The notes under the pieces: model-generated
The model's database searches: none
Seen by the model: only the letters and a program-made list of their open reading frames with translations
What the model was told of the DNA's origin: nothing
Assembly (NCBI GenBank): GCA_008828725.1
Contig: MEHQ01002433.1
Location: 70,388 to 134,387 of the forward strand
Direction of reading: 5' to 3'
Source: Saccharina japonica
Taxonomy: Eukaryota > Sar > Phaeophyceae > Laminariales > Laminariaceae
DNA: 64,000 bases
In this document: one piece after another, positions 8,200 through 19,505 of the stretch
How the letters are laid out: each line of letters begins with the position of its first letter
How positions within the stretch are numbered: the first letter of the stretch is position 1
Program-made: the position numbers and the translations under genes

Positions 8200-9520
8200 T
8201 CGATGCGCGCGCCGCGCTGAAACGATGGCCCAAAAACCTGTTAATAATATCCGATGACACCCCCCCCCGTAGTCTAGCTGAAGAAAGATTGGTGTTGGCA
8301 ATGTCGTTAAACTGACCGAGCAGACACGCTGTGTGTCGAAGGCGTGAATAATTGATGACCCTTGAAAAGTACCGCCTGAGGGCAATAATAAAAAGCTTAT
8401 TATGACGATGAACTACGGTGTGATAAGCTCAGATACGGCTCGACGGGTGAACGCAGGGTGTGTGTAAAAAAGACTCCAGTCAGTTCCTCAATTTGATAGC
8501 CTCTTACAGCAACAACAACGTCTGTACGTATCGACGGCTTGGACGCTGCAACTTAATTAATCTGTCGAACTCACAGCTGATGTACTTACGATCATTTTAT
8601 TAAACTCGTCGACTACAAGAACAGTTATTGCGGAACGGTCTTCTAAGAAGATCTCGTTACGCACAACGCGGTGTAACTACAACAAACAGTATAGTTGAAC
8701 CGCAACTTACATAGGATATAATAAGTACGCACGAGTGCGTACATACATATGATCATATTATTATGATGTACTGCCTTACTACGTACCAGGTACGTATTTC
8801 TTAACAATCTACAGATAGTACGTACTCCAAACCAACCTGATTTTTTCGGCGCAAAGGACGCCGAGACCGCCTTTACCGGGAAATTTCTCGGAATTAAAAT
8901 AAGCTGCACTGAGTGAGAAGTACGTATGCACTTTCAACCATTGTGACGAAGTTGGTCCATGCCGTAAACACTCACTCGCAGTACTAACAGCACTAAGTAG
9001 GTAGTACAGTCTCAGTCTCTCCTCTGTACCTCTCTGAACCAATAAATACCCCCCACTTTCCCATTATTTATTTATGATGATGGTTTTGCGTTTTTTTTGC
9101 ACAATTAATTATTGCACGAAATCAAGTTATGATTTTTCGGCGCGAAGGACACCGACCGCCTGATGAGAAATAGATGTATCGGAATAAAGCTGTTTGTTGT
9201 TGTATGGTGTAATGCGACTATTTTCAAGAATAGAAGAACTTTGTGTAACACCAAATTATTAATACGCACTCGTATACTATTAATACGAGCCATACAACTA
9301 TTACAATACTAATCCAGCTTCTTCTCTCTACGATCGTAGCCTCGATGGCGACCATTTAGCAACTGCCAGACCCCTCCCCCCCCCCTCCCCGGTTGAAAAA
9401 AGTTGAAGTACACATTTTTATTTTTATTTGTGTTTAGCACGAAAAACACTGTTTTTTTCGGCGCAAAGGACACCCGAGACCCGAGACCCGCCTGCTGGGA
9501 AAACTATTGATACGTACGCC
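8200..9520. other. no gene; fragments related to the 195-bp satellite
   Basis: Three short blocks (8835-8960, 9128-9180, 9450-9500) share TTTTTTCGGCGCAAAGGAC or TTCGGCGCGAAGGACACCG and, in the first, ACCGGGAAATTTCTCGGAAT followed by CTTTCAACCATT and GACGAAGTTGG. These correspond in order to the CCGAGAAAAT and TTTCGACCATTTTGTCGAAG parts of the satellite monomer. Short frames here are not coding-like. Confidence 0.45.
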
Positions 9521-9526
9521 GTAGTG

Positions 9527-9845
9527 TGTGTTCTTCACATTACTGGATGTCGACGGGTAGAAAGGAAGGTTTAATGTGAAGAACACACACACACATTAAA
9601 CCGTTCTTTCTACCCATCGACATTAATGTGAAGAACAAACACACATCCAGCACACCCACAAGTTTTCGTGACCACATAATAACTAACTGGTATCTCTCTA
9701 GGATGAAGAATCGGCACAGACACTGGGTGTGCTGGATGTCGACGGGTAGAAAGGATGGTTTAATGTGAAGAACACACACAAGTTGTCCGTGCCGATTCTT
9801 CATCTTAGAGAGATACAAGTTATGTGGTCACAAAATCACGAAAGA
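9527..9845. mobile_element. GTCGACGGGTAGAAA family, cluster of inverted copies
   Basis: Four partial copies alternate in orientation. The unit is roughly 110 bp: GTGGTCAC, AGATACCAGTT-like, TCTCTCTAGGATGAAGAATC, GGCACAGACACTGGGTGTGC, TGGATGTCGACGGGTAGAAA, then GGTTTAATGTGAAGAACACA and (AC)n. 9660-9835 is a large palindrome with the GTGGTCAC arms outermost. Confidence 0.75.
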
Positions 9846-10144
9846 CACAGACATACTATGTTGCAGTGCAATAGTAATCAGAGCAGACAATGCCAACAAC
9901 GCCAAACACGACAGGCACGACCTATTATACCCTGCGTGAAAGAGAGAGAGAAAAAAAAAAACGAACGTAACATTGAGTAGTAAATAATACTCGGAACTGT
10001 AAAATTTTATTACGCTGTATTCTAAGGTAAATAATGAATGCGATGAGAAGTTTGTGAGAACTTTCAACCATTCTGTCAAAGTTGGGCCAAGACGTAAACG
10101 CTTACCACAACAAGGTACTATTGACACAAGTAGGTGGCCCCTTC

Positions 10145-10222
10145 TTAACCCCTTCAGAACTGCAACCACTTTTTTGGGACAAAACTACTTGGAATTAGTG
10201 TGGTCTAATTTTTGGAGTAGTA
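10145..10222 (+). mobile_element. piggyBac-like MITE, right end missing
   Basis: TTAA at 10145-10148 is followed by CCCCTTCAGAACTG and the family core GGGACAAAACTACTTGGAAT, then TAGTGTGG. The right end is replaced by a GGGCCCCGCGATAAGGGAAA block also present at 11298-11345. Confidence 0.65.
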
Positions 10223-10299
10223 AAAGGGCCCCGCGATAAGGGAAAACAGTATATAAGGGACCTCAAAAATTCTGCCCGCCGTTTGTGCCCACTACGTTT

Positions 10300-10425
10300 G
10301 TTTGTGACCACAGAAGAACTAACTGGTATATCTCTAGGATGAAGAATCGGCACAGACACTGACTGGGTGTGCCGGATGTCGACGGGTAGAAAGGACGGTT
10401 TAATGTGAAGAACACACACACGCAC
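10300..10425 (+). mobile_element. GTCGACGGGTAGAAA family copy
   Basis: TTTGTGACCACAGAAGAACT, AACTGGTATATCTCTAGGAT, GAAGAATCGGCACAGACAC, GTCGACGGGTAGAAAGGACG and TGTGAAGAACACACACACG in the family order. Confidence 0.8.
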
Positions 10426-10673
10426 TGGCTATGTATAAGGGACCGTTACCGACTCTGTCTGTTAAAAAATGATGACCTTGGTACTGGTCCCTTGTTATAT
10501 TATCTGTTAAGAGGACTCCTACTACGGTAACCTACCGTAAACATGACCTTGCTACTGGTAAAAGGTTAACCAACTAATTACCTACCCTATCCTTTATAAC
10601 ACCTTCGCCCCCTGGAACGGACCATATATATACGGGTCGACGCGTGTGACCAACAACACGCGGTTCCTATTAT
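10426..10673. other. no gene seen
   Basis: Repeated short strings (TATAAGGGACC; ATGACCTTG-TACTGGT twice) and AT-rich sequence up to the left edge of the segmental duplication. TATATAAGGGACCTC-type strings recur at 10250-10265, 11325-11341 and 11440-11454; they look TATA-like but no transcript can be assigned. Confidence 0.4.
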
Positions 10674-10770
10674 TCATGGGAATCCAGAAGTAAGTGTTTT
10701 CAGATTCTGTCTTCATGATGAGGAAATTCGCTTTTCTTAAAAAAAAAAGCGTTTTCATGGTTGTTGTTAT

Positions 10771-11125
10771 AAGATTCGAACTCTCACGACCACGTACGTC
10801 GTGAGATTCGAACTCGCGACCACTACAACCCATCCATGTATGTATGTCGTGCACCCGACGCCATTTGTTTGTTGAGGCAGTGTTGCCAAAAACACGAACA
10901 AACAAAAAAAACAAGAATCTGAAGCAAACAAGAACATTCCTTTTTGTTTTGTGTGTTAGATTGAATGCAAAAACAACTATTAATGAATCTATCTTTTATA
11001 TCTGTGATTTCGTCACACACGGGACTCCGACCGCACCTCATCCCGGGAAATTTCTCAGAATTAGAACCTGTATAACGAGAAGTTTTCACTATTTTAGCCA
11101 TTATTATTCGTCGAAGTTGGTTGGG
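10771..11125 (-). mobile_element. tRNA-related SINE-like element, minus strand
   Basis: On the minus strand there are two B-box-like sequences, GGTCGCGAGTTCGAATCTC and GTCGTGAGAGTTCGAATCTT, about 30 nt apart around a GTACGT palindrome. A T-rich run (10741-10748 on the complementary strand) could act as a pol III terminator. Further up, 11025-11125 resembles the satellite-related dispersed element (CCCGGGAAATTTCTCAGAAT, TCGTCGAAGTTGG). No tRNA fold is possible. Copies are at 21678-22032 and 22577-22931. Confidence 0.5.
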
Positions 11126-11890
11126 GTCAAGTCGAGATAATACTACTAACTGTACCTATCCATGGCGGGCTATGACCCTAAAAAAAAGTGATTTTTTGGA
11201 CGGGTAGAAAGGGCGGTTTAATGCGAAGAACACAAACAAATAATATCCCATAGGATAATAATACATAATATTTAGATCGTAGACACGAGGCCCTTATTAA
11301 GGGACCCCGCGATAAGGGAAAACGGTATATAAGGGACCTCTTTACATCATTTCTGCCCACCGTTTCTGCCCATCATTATTATTGCTGTTGACTACAATGA
11401 AGGGGCCGGTATACACCAACTCTGACAAGGGACGTTGCTATATAAGGGACCTCCAATCCCGAACGCGGACTGCAGTAGTAGTACATAGGTGCGATACGAA
11501 AACGGACGAATGCCATCCAAGTAATACGAAAACGGGCCAATTACCTTCACTGGGTAATTACCGGCCTTCCAAGCCCATACTATTAATATTAATATTACAT
11601 AGATAGGCTTAACAGAGGATCTAACTGCTCTACGTAACGTATATGCCTCCTAATTGACGATATATACCTGGTGGTACAGATAACAACCGCTCTCGGTTTC
11701 AACTGAACAGCGACCTAACTACCCGATCAACCAATCAATGTGAAGAACACAAACCTATAGAGGCAGTCATACTGGCCAGAACCCCCCCCCCCAGAAAACA
11801 ACGAGTCAACAACAGGAGGAAGAGGAGAAGCAACTAAGCAAGCGTTTTTTGTTCTGTTTTTATTTTTGCACAACACAACAAACAAACAAC
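11126..11890. other. no gene; repeat fragments
   Basis: Contains a GTCGACGGGTAGAAA-family relic (GACGGGTAGAAAGGGCGGTT at 11199, then GCGAAGAACACA), three TATAAGGGACC-type strings (11290-11455) and a C run near 11781-11792. Open frames here are short and lack protein character. Confidence 0.4.
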
Positions 11891-12028
11891 AATTTCGGGG
11901 CAAAGGACAACGATATCCAAGTAAGTGCCGATTTCCGATCTCCGATTTACGGTGTGCTTGGGATCTATCTGATCAGACCTATAGGTACAGCGACGATGAC
12001 TGAAACATAATAACATATTATTAGTTCG

Positions 12029-12142
12029 CTGATTCTAACTTAACCCTAACAACGCTGATCGCCGGCGAAATTTTTCGGAATGAGGATGAGAATTCCCAGT
12101 CAGCAGGCGGTCGGCGTTGTGAGGGTTAAGATTATGAATCAG
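12029..12142. repeat. inverted repeat at the left edge of the satellite
   Basis: CTGATTCTAACTTAACCCTA followed by ACAACGCTGATCGCC (from 12029) is mirrored by GGCGGTCGGCGTTGTGAGGG followed by TTAAGATTATGAATCAG (to 12142). Just upstream, 11927-11950 reads CCGATTTCCGATCTCCGATT, a satellite heptamer block in reverse orientation, so the array seems to begin at an inversion point. Confidence 0.7.
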
Positions 12143-13915
12143 AAGAGTTATTAATAGCTGTATTGTATTGTTCAACCAGTTTGTCGAAGTTGGGTCAAGA
12201 TCTGGACAGCCCTCAAGCAATCCTCGGAAATCGGAAATCGTGAATCGGAAATCGGGTGTCGGCGTCCTTTCTTTGCTGCCCTGGAATCCCGAGAAAATTC
12301 CCAGACGCCCGTTCGTGTTATAGGGTTAAGGTTAATAGAATCAGCGATTTTTTTTTATCTTTTCATTTCAATAATTTTGTCGAAACTGGGCTAAGTAAAG
12401 TCTCTGAGTGGTCATCATCAAGCAATCATCGGAAATCGGAAATCGGAAATCGGATACCGGCGTACTTTGCCCCGGCATTCCGTGAAAAAATCCCAGGCAG
12501 TCGGCGATAGGGTTGAGGTTAGAGCCAGCGAAGTACATTTTGTTTTTGTTTCGACCATTTTGTCGAAGCAGGCAGGTCAAGGCCTGAACAGCCCTCAAGC
12601 AATCATCGGAAATCGGAAATCGGAAATCGCATATCGGCGTCCTTTTTTCCCCGACAACACATTATATATATATTGTACATACCGAGAAAAACCCTAGGTG
12701 GTCGGCGATGATAGGGTTAAGTTATAATCAACGAAGCACCATATATTTATATTTTGACCGTTTTTTCGAAGCTAATTGGCCAAGGTCTGAACAGCCCTCA
12801 TTGCAAAATAATCGGAAATCGGAAATCGGAAATCGGCGTCCTTTTTGCCCCGATACACAATACTACGCATCCCGACCGAGAAAAATTATATGCATTCGTC
12901 GACAGGGATAAGGTTAGAACCACAGCGATTTTCTATTTTCTAGTTCGACTATTTTGTCGAAGCTGGCGAGTCAATCAAGGTCTTGACAGCCGTCAAGCAA
13001 TCATCGGAAATCGGAAATCGGATATCGACGTCCTTTTTCCCCCGACGACATGTTGTACATAGCACATACATACCGAGAAAAATCCTAGGTTGGTCGGCGG
13101 CGATAGGGTTAATTAAGGTTAAAACCATCGAAGTACCTTTTTTAATACTGTAACCGTTATTTCGAAGCTACTTGGCCAAGGTCTGAACAGCCCTCAATCA
13201 ATCATCAGAAATCGGAAATCGGAAATCGGCGTCCTTTTGCCCCGACACACACTACTACTACACATCCCGAGAAAATTCCTATGCGTTCGGTGACAGGGGC
13301 AAGGTTAGAATCACAGCGATTTTGTATTTTATATTTTGACCATTTTGTCAAAGCTGGCGAGCTAATCAAGGTCTTGACAGCCGTCAAGCAATCCTCGGAA
13401 ATCGGAAATCGAATATCGACGTCCTTTTTTCTCCGACAACATTCATGTTGTACATTCATACCGAGAAAAATCCTAGGTTGGTCGGCGGCGATAGGGTTAA
13501 GGTTAAAATCATCGAAGTACCTTTTTTTTAATAGTTCAACCGTTTTTTCGAAGTTATTGGCCAAGGTCTGAACAACCCTCAATCAATCATCGGAAATCGG
13601 AAATCGGAACGGAAATCGGATATCGGCGCCCTTTTTGCCCCGATACACATTACGTACACATCCCGAGAAAAAATCTAGTCGTTCGGCGACAGGGGTAAGG
13701 TTATACCTGGCAATCAGCGATTTTGTGTTTCATGTTTCCACCATTTTGTCGAAGCTGGGGGGGGGTCAATAAAGCTCTGGACAGCCCTCAATTGAGCAAT
13801 CATCGGAAATCGGAAATCGAATATCGACGTTCTTTTTTCCCCGACAACATAATAATATCGTATGTACCAATACAAATCCTAGGCGGTCGGCGGCGATAGG
13901 GTTAATACTGTAGTA

Positions 13916-14371
13916 TTCTTGTACGCTTTCAACGATAATTTAAAGTAAGTATTGGATTAGTTGAGGCTTCCTGCCCCAGCCAGTGGTCCTACCCATACTT
14001 TCTTGGGCTCTTGAATTATCCGTTGACCATTAGGCTGGGGTTATATAACTATTTCCTGTCCATTGTATCACCCAAACTTACAGTACAACACCTCTACCGC
14101 GGAGTGTACGCGGAAAAGCCTTCATGAAAGTCTGGGCAGTGGTAAATCGATGACTGCCGCGGAGTCAATGTCCCGCACGCTTCGAGTGCCGTCGGTGTCT
14201 CCTTCCATTATGCTCAGAATTGTTTATCAAAAGCCTCGATGGTTTGGCTTTTGGTCGCCTTGGAAGAGAATGATCTCGTGTGCTACATCATGACCCAGTA
14301 GTTTCGGTTTCTACAAGTGGAACCACATCCCTACGATCACGTAGTTCCATTTGGTTGACTCCTGATTTTAC
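13916..14371. mobile_element. 456-bp unidentified insertion inside the satellite
   Basis: Sister B monomers read GCGATAGGGTTAAGGTTA; here that string is split after GGGTTAA by 456 bp of unrelated sequence and resumes with GGTTAGAATCAGCG. The insert has no clear inverted ends, no poly(A) or poly(C), and several stops in all frames. Its longest frame (14063-14293, plus) has Ser/Arg-rich and WFGFWSPWKR segments but no recognisable domain. It may be a fragment of a larger mobile element or filler at a repaired break. Confidence 0.55.
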
Positions 14372-14758
14372 GGTTAGAATCAGCGAAGTACATTTTATTT
14401 ATAGTTGAGCGTATTTTCGAAACTAGTTATTGGTCATCAAGGTCTGGACAGCCCTCAAGCAATCCTCGGAAATCGGAAATCGAGTATCGGCGTCCTTTTT
14501 GCCCCGATACACACTACACATGCCGAGAAAAATTCTAGGCTTTCAGCGACAGGGGGAAAAGTTGAGAATCAGCGTTTTTTTAGTATTTTCAATTTCGACC
14601 ATCTAGTCGAAGCTGGCGAGTCAATCAAGGTCTATACAGCCCTCAATTAAGCAATCATCGGAATCGGAAATCGGAAATCGGATCTCGACATCCTTTTTCC
14701 CCCCGACAACATAATATTGTACATACCGAGAAAAGTTTTATGTTGGCAGGCGATAGTG

Positions 14759-14846
14759 TTAACCCATTCAGAACTGAAAAAAACGTCCTACACTAATTCC
14801 AAGTAGTTTGTCTCCAAATTCGTGGGACCAGTTCTTAAGGGGTTAA
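14759..14846. mobile_element. piggyBac-like 88-bp MITE in a B monomer
   Basis: TTAA at 14759-14762 and 14843-14846 flank CCCATTCAGAACTG on the left and its near-inverse CAGTTCTTAAGGGG on the right. The sister monomer near 16405 reads GCGATAGTGTTAAATAAGG, the empty site with one TTAA, so insertion duplicated TTAA. TTAA targeting with termini starting CCC is characteristic of the piggyBac superfamily. Too short to code. Confidence 0.8.
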
Positions 14847-17639
14847 GTAAGGTTAAAATCATCGAAGTACATTTATAGCTCGACCGTTTTTTCGAAGTTA
14901 ATTGGCCAAGAAGGTCTGGACATTCCTCAAGCAAACATCGGAAATCGGAAATCGGATATCGGCGTCCTTTTGCCCCGATACGCACTACACACCCCGAGAA
15001 AATTCCTAGGCATTCGGCGACAGGGGAAAAGTTGAGAATCAGCGTTTTTTTTTGTATTTGATATTTCGACCATTTAGTCGAAGCTGGCGAGTCAACCAAG
15101 ATCTCGACAGCCCTCAATTAATCAATTAAGCAATCAATCATCGGAAATCGGAAATCGAATATCGACGTCCTTTTTTCCCCGACAACATAATATTATTGTA
15201 CATACCGAGAAAAATCCCGTGTTGGTCGGTGGTAGGGTTAATAAGGTTAGAATCAGCGAAGTACATTTTAAAGTTCGACCGTTTTTTCGAAGTTAATTGG
15301 GCAAGATTTGGACGACCCTCAATCAATTATTACTAATCATTCATCGGAAGTCGGAAATCGGATATCGACGTCCTTTTTTTTGCCCCGATACACACTACAA
15401 CACATACATCCCGAGAAAAAATCCTAGGCATTCGGCGACAAGGGGAGACGTTGAGAATCAGCGATTTTTGTATTTTATATTTCAACCATTTAGTCGAAGC
15501 TAGGGGGGAGTCAATCAAGATCTCTACAGCCCTCAAGCAATCATCGGAAATCGGAAATCGGATATCGGCGTCCTTTATCCACCGACAACATATAATATAT
15601 GTTGTACATACCGAGAAAAAATCCTAGGTTGTTGGTAGGCGATAGTGTTAAGGTTAAAATCATCGAAGTACATTTTGTAGTTTGACCGTTTTTTTAAAGT
15701 TAATGGGCCAAAAGGTTTGGACAGCCCACAAGCAATCATCGGAAGTCGGAAATCGGATATGGGCGTCCTTTTTGTGCCCCGATACACACTACACATCCCG
15801 AGAAAATTCCTATGCGTTCGGCGACAGGGGAAAAGTTGGGAATCAGCGTTTCTTATTTTAAATTTCGACCATTTAGTCGAAGCTGGGGGAGAGCCAATCA
15901 AGGTCTCGACAGCCCTCAATTAAGCAATCATCGGAAATCGGAAATCGAATATCGGCGTTCTTTTTGCCCCAGCAATATATACGTATATATTGTACATACC
16001 GAGAAAAATCCTAGGTTGGTACGTAGGCGATAGTGTTTAGGTTAAAATCATCGAAGTACATTTTATAGTTCGACCGTTTTTTCGAAGCTACTTGGCCAAG
16101 GTTTGGACAGCCCTCAAGCAATCATCGGAAGTCGGAAATCGGATATCGTCGTCTTTTTTTTTGCCCCGATACACACTGCACATCCCGAGAAAATTCTTAT
16201 GCGTTCGACGACAGGGGAGAGTTGAAAATTAGCTTTTTTTTTGTATTTTATAATATCGACCAATTTGTCGAAGTTGGGGGGGAGTCAATCAAGGTCTCGA
16301 CAGCCCTCAATTAAGCAATCATCGGAAATCGGAAATCGAATATCGTATGACAACATAATATTGTACATACCAATAAAATCCTATGAATAGCTAGGTTGGT
16401 AGGCGATAGTGTTAAATAAGGTTAAAATCATCGAAGTACATTTTATAGTTCGACTGTTTTTTTTAAGTTAATTGGCCAAGAAGGTCTGGACAGCCCTCAA
16501 GCAATCATCGGAAATCGGAAATCGGATATCGACGTTCTTTGTTTTGCCCCGATACACACTGCACATCCCGAGAAAATTCCTATGCGTTCGGTGACAGGGA
16601 CAAGTTGAGTATCAGCGTTTTTTTGTATTTTCTATTTGGACCATTTTGTCGAAGCTGGGGGGGTGTCAATCAAGGGCTCGACAGCCCTTAATTAAGCAAT
16701 CATCGGAAATCGAAAAGCGAATATCGACGTTCTTTTTGCCCCGACAACATAATATATATACGAAGTATACATATTGTACATACCGAGAAAAATCCAAGGT
16801 TGGTACGTAAGCGATAGTGTTGAGGTTAAAAGCATCGAAGTGCATTTTATAGTTCGACTTTTTTTAAAAGTTAATTGGCCAAGAAGGTCTGGACAGCCTT
16901 CAAGCAATCATCGGAAATCGGAAATCGGATATCGACGTTCTTTTTTTTGCCCCGATACACACTACACATCCCGAGAAAATTCCTAGGCGTTCGGCGACAG
17001 GGGAAAAGTTGAGAATCAGCTTTTTTTTTGTATTTTCTATTTCGACCATTTTGTCGAAGTTAGGGGGGAGTCAATCAAGGCCTCGACAACCCTCAATTAA
17101 GCAATTATCGGAAATCGGAAATCGAATATCGACGTTCTTTTTCCTCCGACAACATCATAATATTGTACATACATACCGAGAAAAAGTGCTAATTAGCGAA
17201 CGAAGTACATTTCATAGCTCGACCTTTTTTCGAAGCTAATTGGCCAAGGTTTGGACAGCCCTCACAAGCAATCAGAATCATCGGAAATCGGAAATCGGGT
17301 ATCGGCGTGCTTTTGCCCCGACACATACATCCATATATTACGATACCGAGAAAAATCCCAGGCGGTCGGTGAGGATAGATACTTCGCAGAGTTAAGGGAA
17401 ATATTATAAGCATCAAAGTTATATTTTATGTTTCAACTTTTTTCTTTGTCGAAGCTGATGTGGGCTAAGCAAGATCTGGACCGTCCCACACTCACAACAA
17501 GCAATCATCGGAAATCAGAAATCGGAACTCGGGTTTTGCCCCGAAATTGTTTGGACCATCACCCATTTTTTGTGAAGCTGTTGTTGTTTGGGCAAATACT
17601 AAGTCGTTGTATTTTTGGCTTTGCCGACAACCGTTTACT

Positions 17640-17840
17640 GGAGGAGGGAGGGAGGGAAGGAAGGAAGGAAGGAAGGGGTCTCTGTAGTGAGAGTGGTGCT
17701 TGAAAATAGTGTAAAGCAAAAAAATGTCGAAATTTCCCCCACCCGCCGCGTTACTACGTACGCAATTCGAAGAGGTCGATCAAGAAGAAGAGTTTTTTTT
17801 CGTTGTTGTTGTTGTTGTTGTTGTTGTTTGTTGTTGTGTA
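17640..17840 (+). repeat. GGGA/GGAA and GTT microsatellites
   Basis: (GGGA)n and (GGAA)n at about 17641-17676; (GTT)n at about 17800-17836. Between them is unique sequence. The region from here to 18330 is AT-rich with no credible gene; GAACGGTAAACGGT-like strings repeat weakly at 18075-18140. Confidence 0.8.
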
Positions 17841-18335
17841 CCAACCATGTAATTATACCATACTGGTATTATACTGTTATTCGTAGTATGTTATCCTTGC
17901 CCTCCGACAATGATGTGTTAATAAGTAGCATGATCTTCAACGCTGATAACTTAAAATCACTCCGAAAAAAGAAGAAAACGGCGGAAACAAAAAAAAGGAG
18001 CCCTACTACGTATGCACAAAGTCTACGATATTAACAAGTACGTAAGTGTACCGACAAAGAAGGGGTATGTAGACGATGAACGGTAAACGGTGGTAGAAGA
18101 TGAACGGTATATAAACGGTATGCATGTAGACGGTAACCTTACAAATAAATGACTCTGTGGCGACGCTCGCACGCACTGTACTTTATTTTCAACCTTTCTT
18201 CCCTTCACTGTCGATGAAAAAAAACAAATACGTGTACACACCACACTCTCTCTCCGGAAAAATATAAGGGGCAGTTCGTTTTGGGCATTTATTGTAGTAT
18301 TTGGATAAATACTGTACTTCTTGTATTTATACATA

Positions 18336-18517
18336 CAGTGCGTGACAGATGTTAATAATCTCTTATTTTTGACCAGACTGGAGCTCATTCTTACGTAAGA
18401 CTAGGTCTGTTCCGCACTATGTTCAGTACAAGGGGTCGCATTCTTATTGTTTCCCCAAAATCTCGGTCTAAACAAATTGTCAATTATCAGATTCTTGACA
18501 TGTTCTGTCGCGTAATG
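18336..18517. mobile_element. mariner-like MITE, second copy
   Basis: Ends CAGTGCGTGACAGATG and CTGTCGCGTAATG, with TA at 18334-18335 and 18518-18519. The internal sequence (TCTTATTTTTGACCAGACTG, GCTCATTCTTACGTAAGACT, CCCCAAAATCTCGGTCT) matches 4007-4182. A duplicate lies at 30143-30324. Confidence 0.8.
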
Positions 18518-18785
18518 TATACTGTACTGTACCGGACTATTAATAACTACACATACATACACGGTCCTTGCTTTCTGTGCAGATTCGTGCCTAGGTGCAT
18601 AGTTTGATTTGGACCAGTAGAGCTACACTGCTGTGGTTGACGCACTACTGGATACGAGACGAAGCAGTGATCATTGCTTGTATCCTGACATCTTTAACTA
18701 ACCCGCCCCCCCCACCCCCACCCCTCGCCATTCCAACCACCATCGCTTGTTTCTTAGCATCTAGCTTAACCCCTTCCCCCTCCCC

Positions 18786-19505
18786 GCAGGAAGGGGATAC
18801 AATTAGCGAAAATATTATTTGTAATATATGGAAACAACGTAATGAGCGCCCAAACGTTGGACGTGTCTCTATAAGGAGTAGGAACGGTACTCTGCCTCCA
18901 AAGGGACGCGTGGTCAATGGTCTAATGACTAAGGCAAGCAACAAATAAGTACCCCCCCCCCCCCCCCCCCCCCCCCCCGGTCATACGACTACGGCCATGC
19001 ATGAAAATGAAATACCCCCCCCCCCCCTCCCCTCTACGGTGGCCACAGACGGCGAAACAGGAAGGGGATACGATTAGCAAAAAGTGTTTATGTAATATAC
19101 GAAAACAACGTAATAAGCGCCCAACTGTTGGAGTTGTCTCTAGTAGGAGTAGGAACGGCGCCCCTTCTCGAAAGGGATGATGCGTGGTCAATGGTCAAAT
19201 GACCACTGAAAGCAACAAATGAGTACGCCCCCCCCCCCACTGTGGATAGTAGGGAGAAAACGATCGCTATCTTAGGGAGATAAATGGTGGCCACAGGCGG
19301 CGAAACAAGAAGGGAATACGATTAGCAAAACAAATATATGTAATATATCGAAATAACTTTGTTAATGAGGGCCCAATTATTGAAGGTGTCTCTGTTAGGA
19401 GTAGGAACGGTGCTCCGTCTCGAAAGGGACGCGTGATCAATGGTCAAATGACTAAGGCAAACACCAAATGAGTACGCCCCACCCCTCTCCCCCACCCCCC
19501 CTCCC
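18786..19505 (+). mobile_element. cluster of PCT-B elements with a PCT-A fragment
   Basis: Three PCT-B copies follow one another (about 18786-18978, 19036-19239, 19241-19500). Landmarks are GGTGGCCACAGGCGGCGAAA, GGAAGGGGATACGATTAGC, ATGAGCGCCCAA(A/C)-NGTTGGA, TAGGAGTAGGAACGGTGCTC, CGTCTCGAAAGGGATGCGTG, GTCAATGGTCAAATGACTAA and GAGTACGC plus C tail. A PCT-A 3' fragment (GGTCATACGACTACGGCC) at 18979-19028 sits between the first two, each joined at a C run. This is the block that differs from the other segmental copy. Confidence 0.85.

Larger units (their letters stand above)
12020..17560 (+). repeat. SAT195: 195-bp satellite in a dimeric A/B higher-order array
   Basis: I counted 25 anchors of the type ATCATCGGAAATCGGAAATC between 12221 and 17503, usually 175-226 bp apart and averaging about 195 bp once two insertions are removed. 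Type A monomers have GATACACACTACACATCCCG, TTCGGCGACAGGGG and GAGAATCAGCG. Type B monomers have GACAACATAATATTGTACAT, GGCGATAGTGTTAAGG and AATCATCGAAGTACATTTTA. From 12603 to 17277 the types alternate A/B without a break, giving a dimer unit of about 390 bp. Each monomer also contains two or three copies of the heptamer AATCGGA. The outermost monomers are degenerate. Confidence 0.9.

Noticed and set aside
12020-17560. CRISPR-like array or telomere, given the regular repeats and GGGTTAA strings
   Set aside because: The repeats are about 195 bp with no short direct-repeat/spacer layout. GGGTTAAGGTTA occurs once per B monomer and not as a telomeric tandem.
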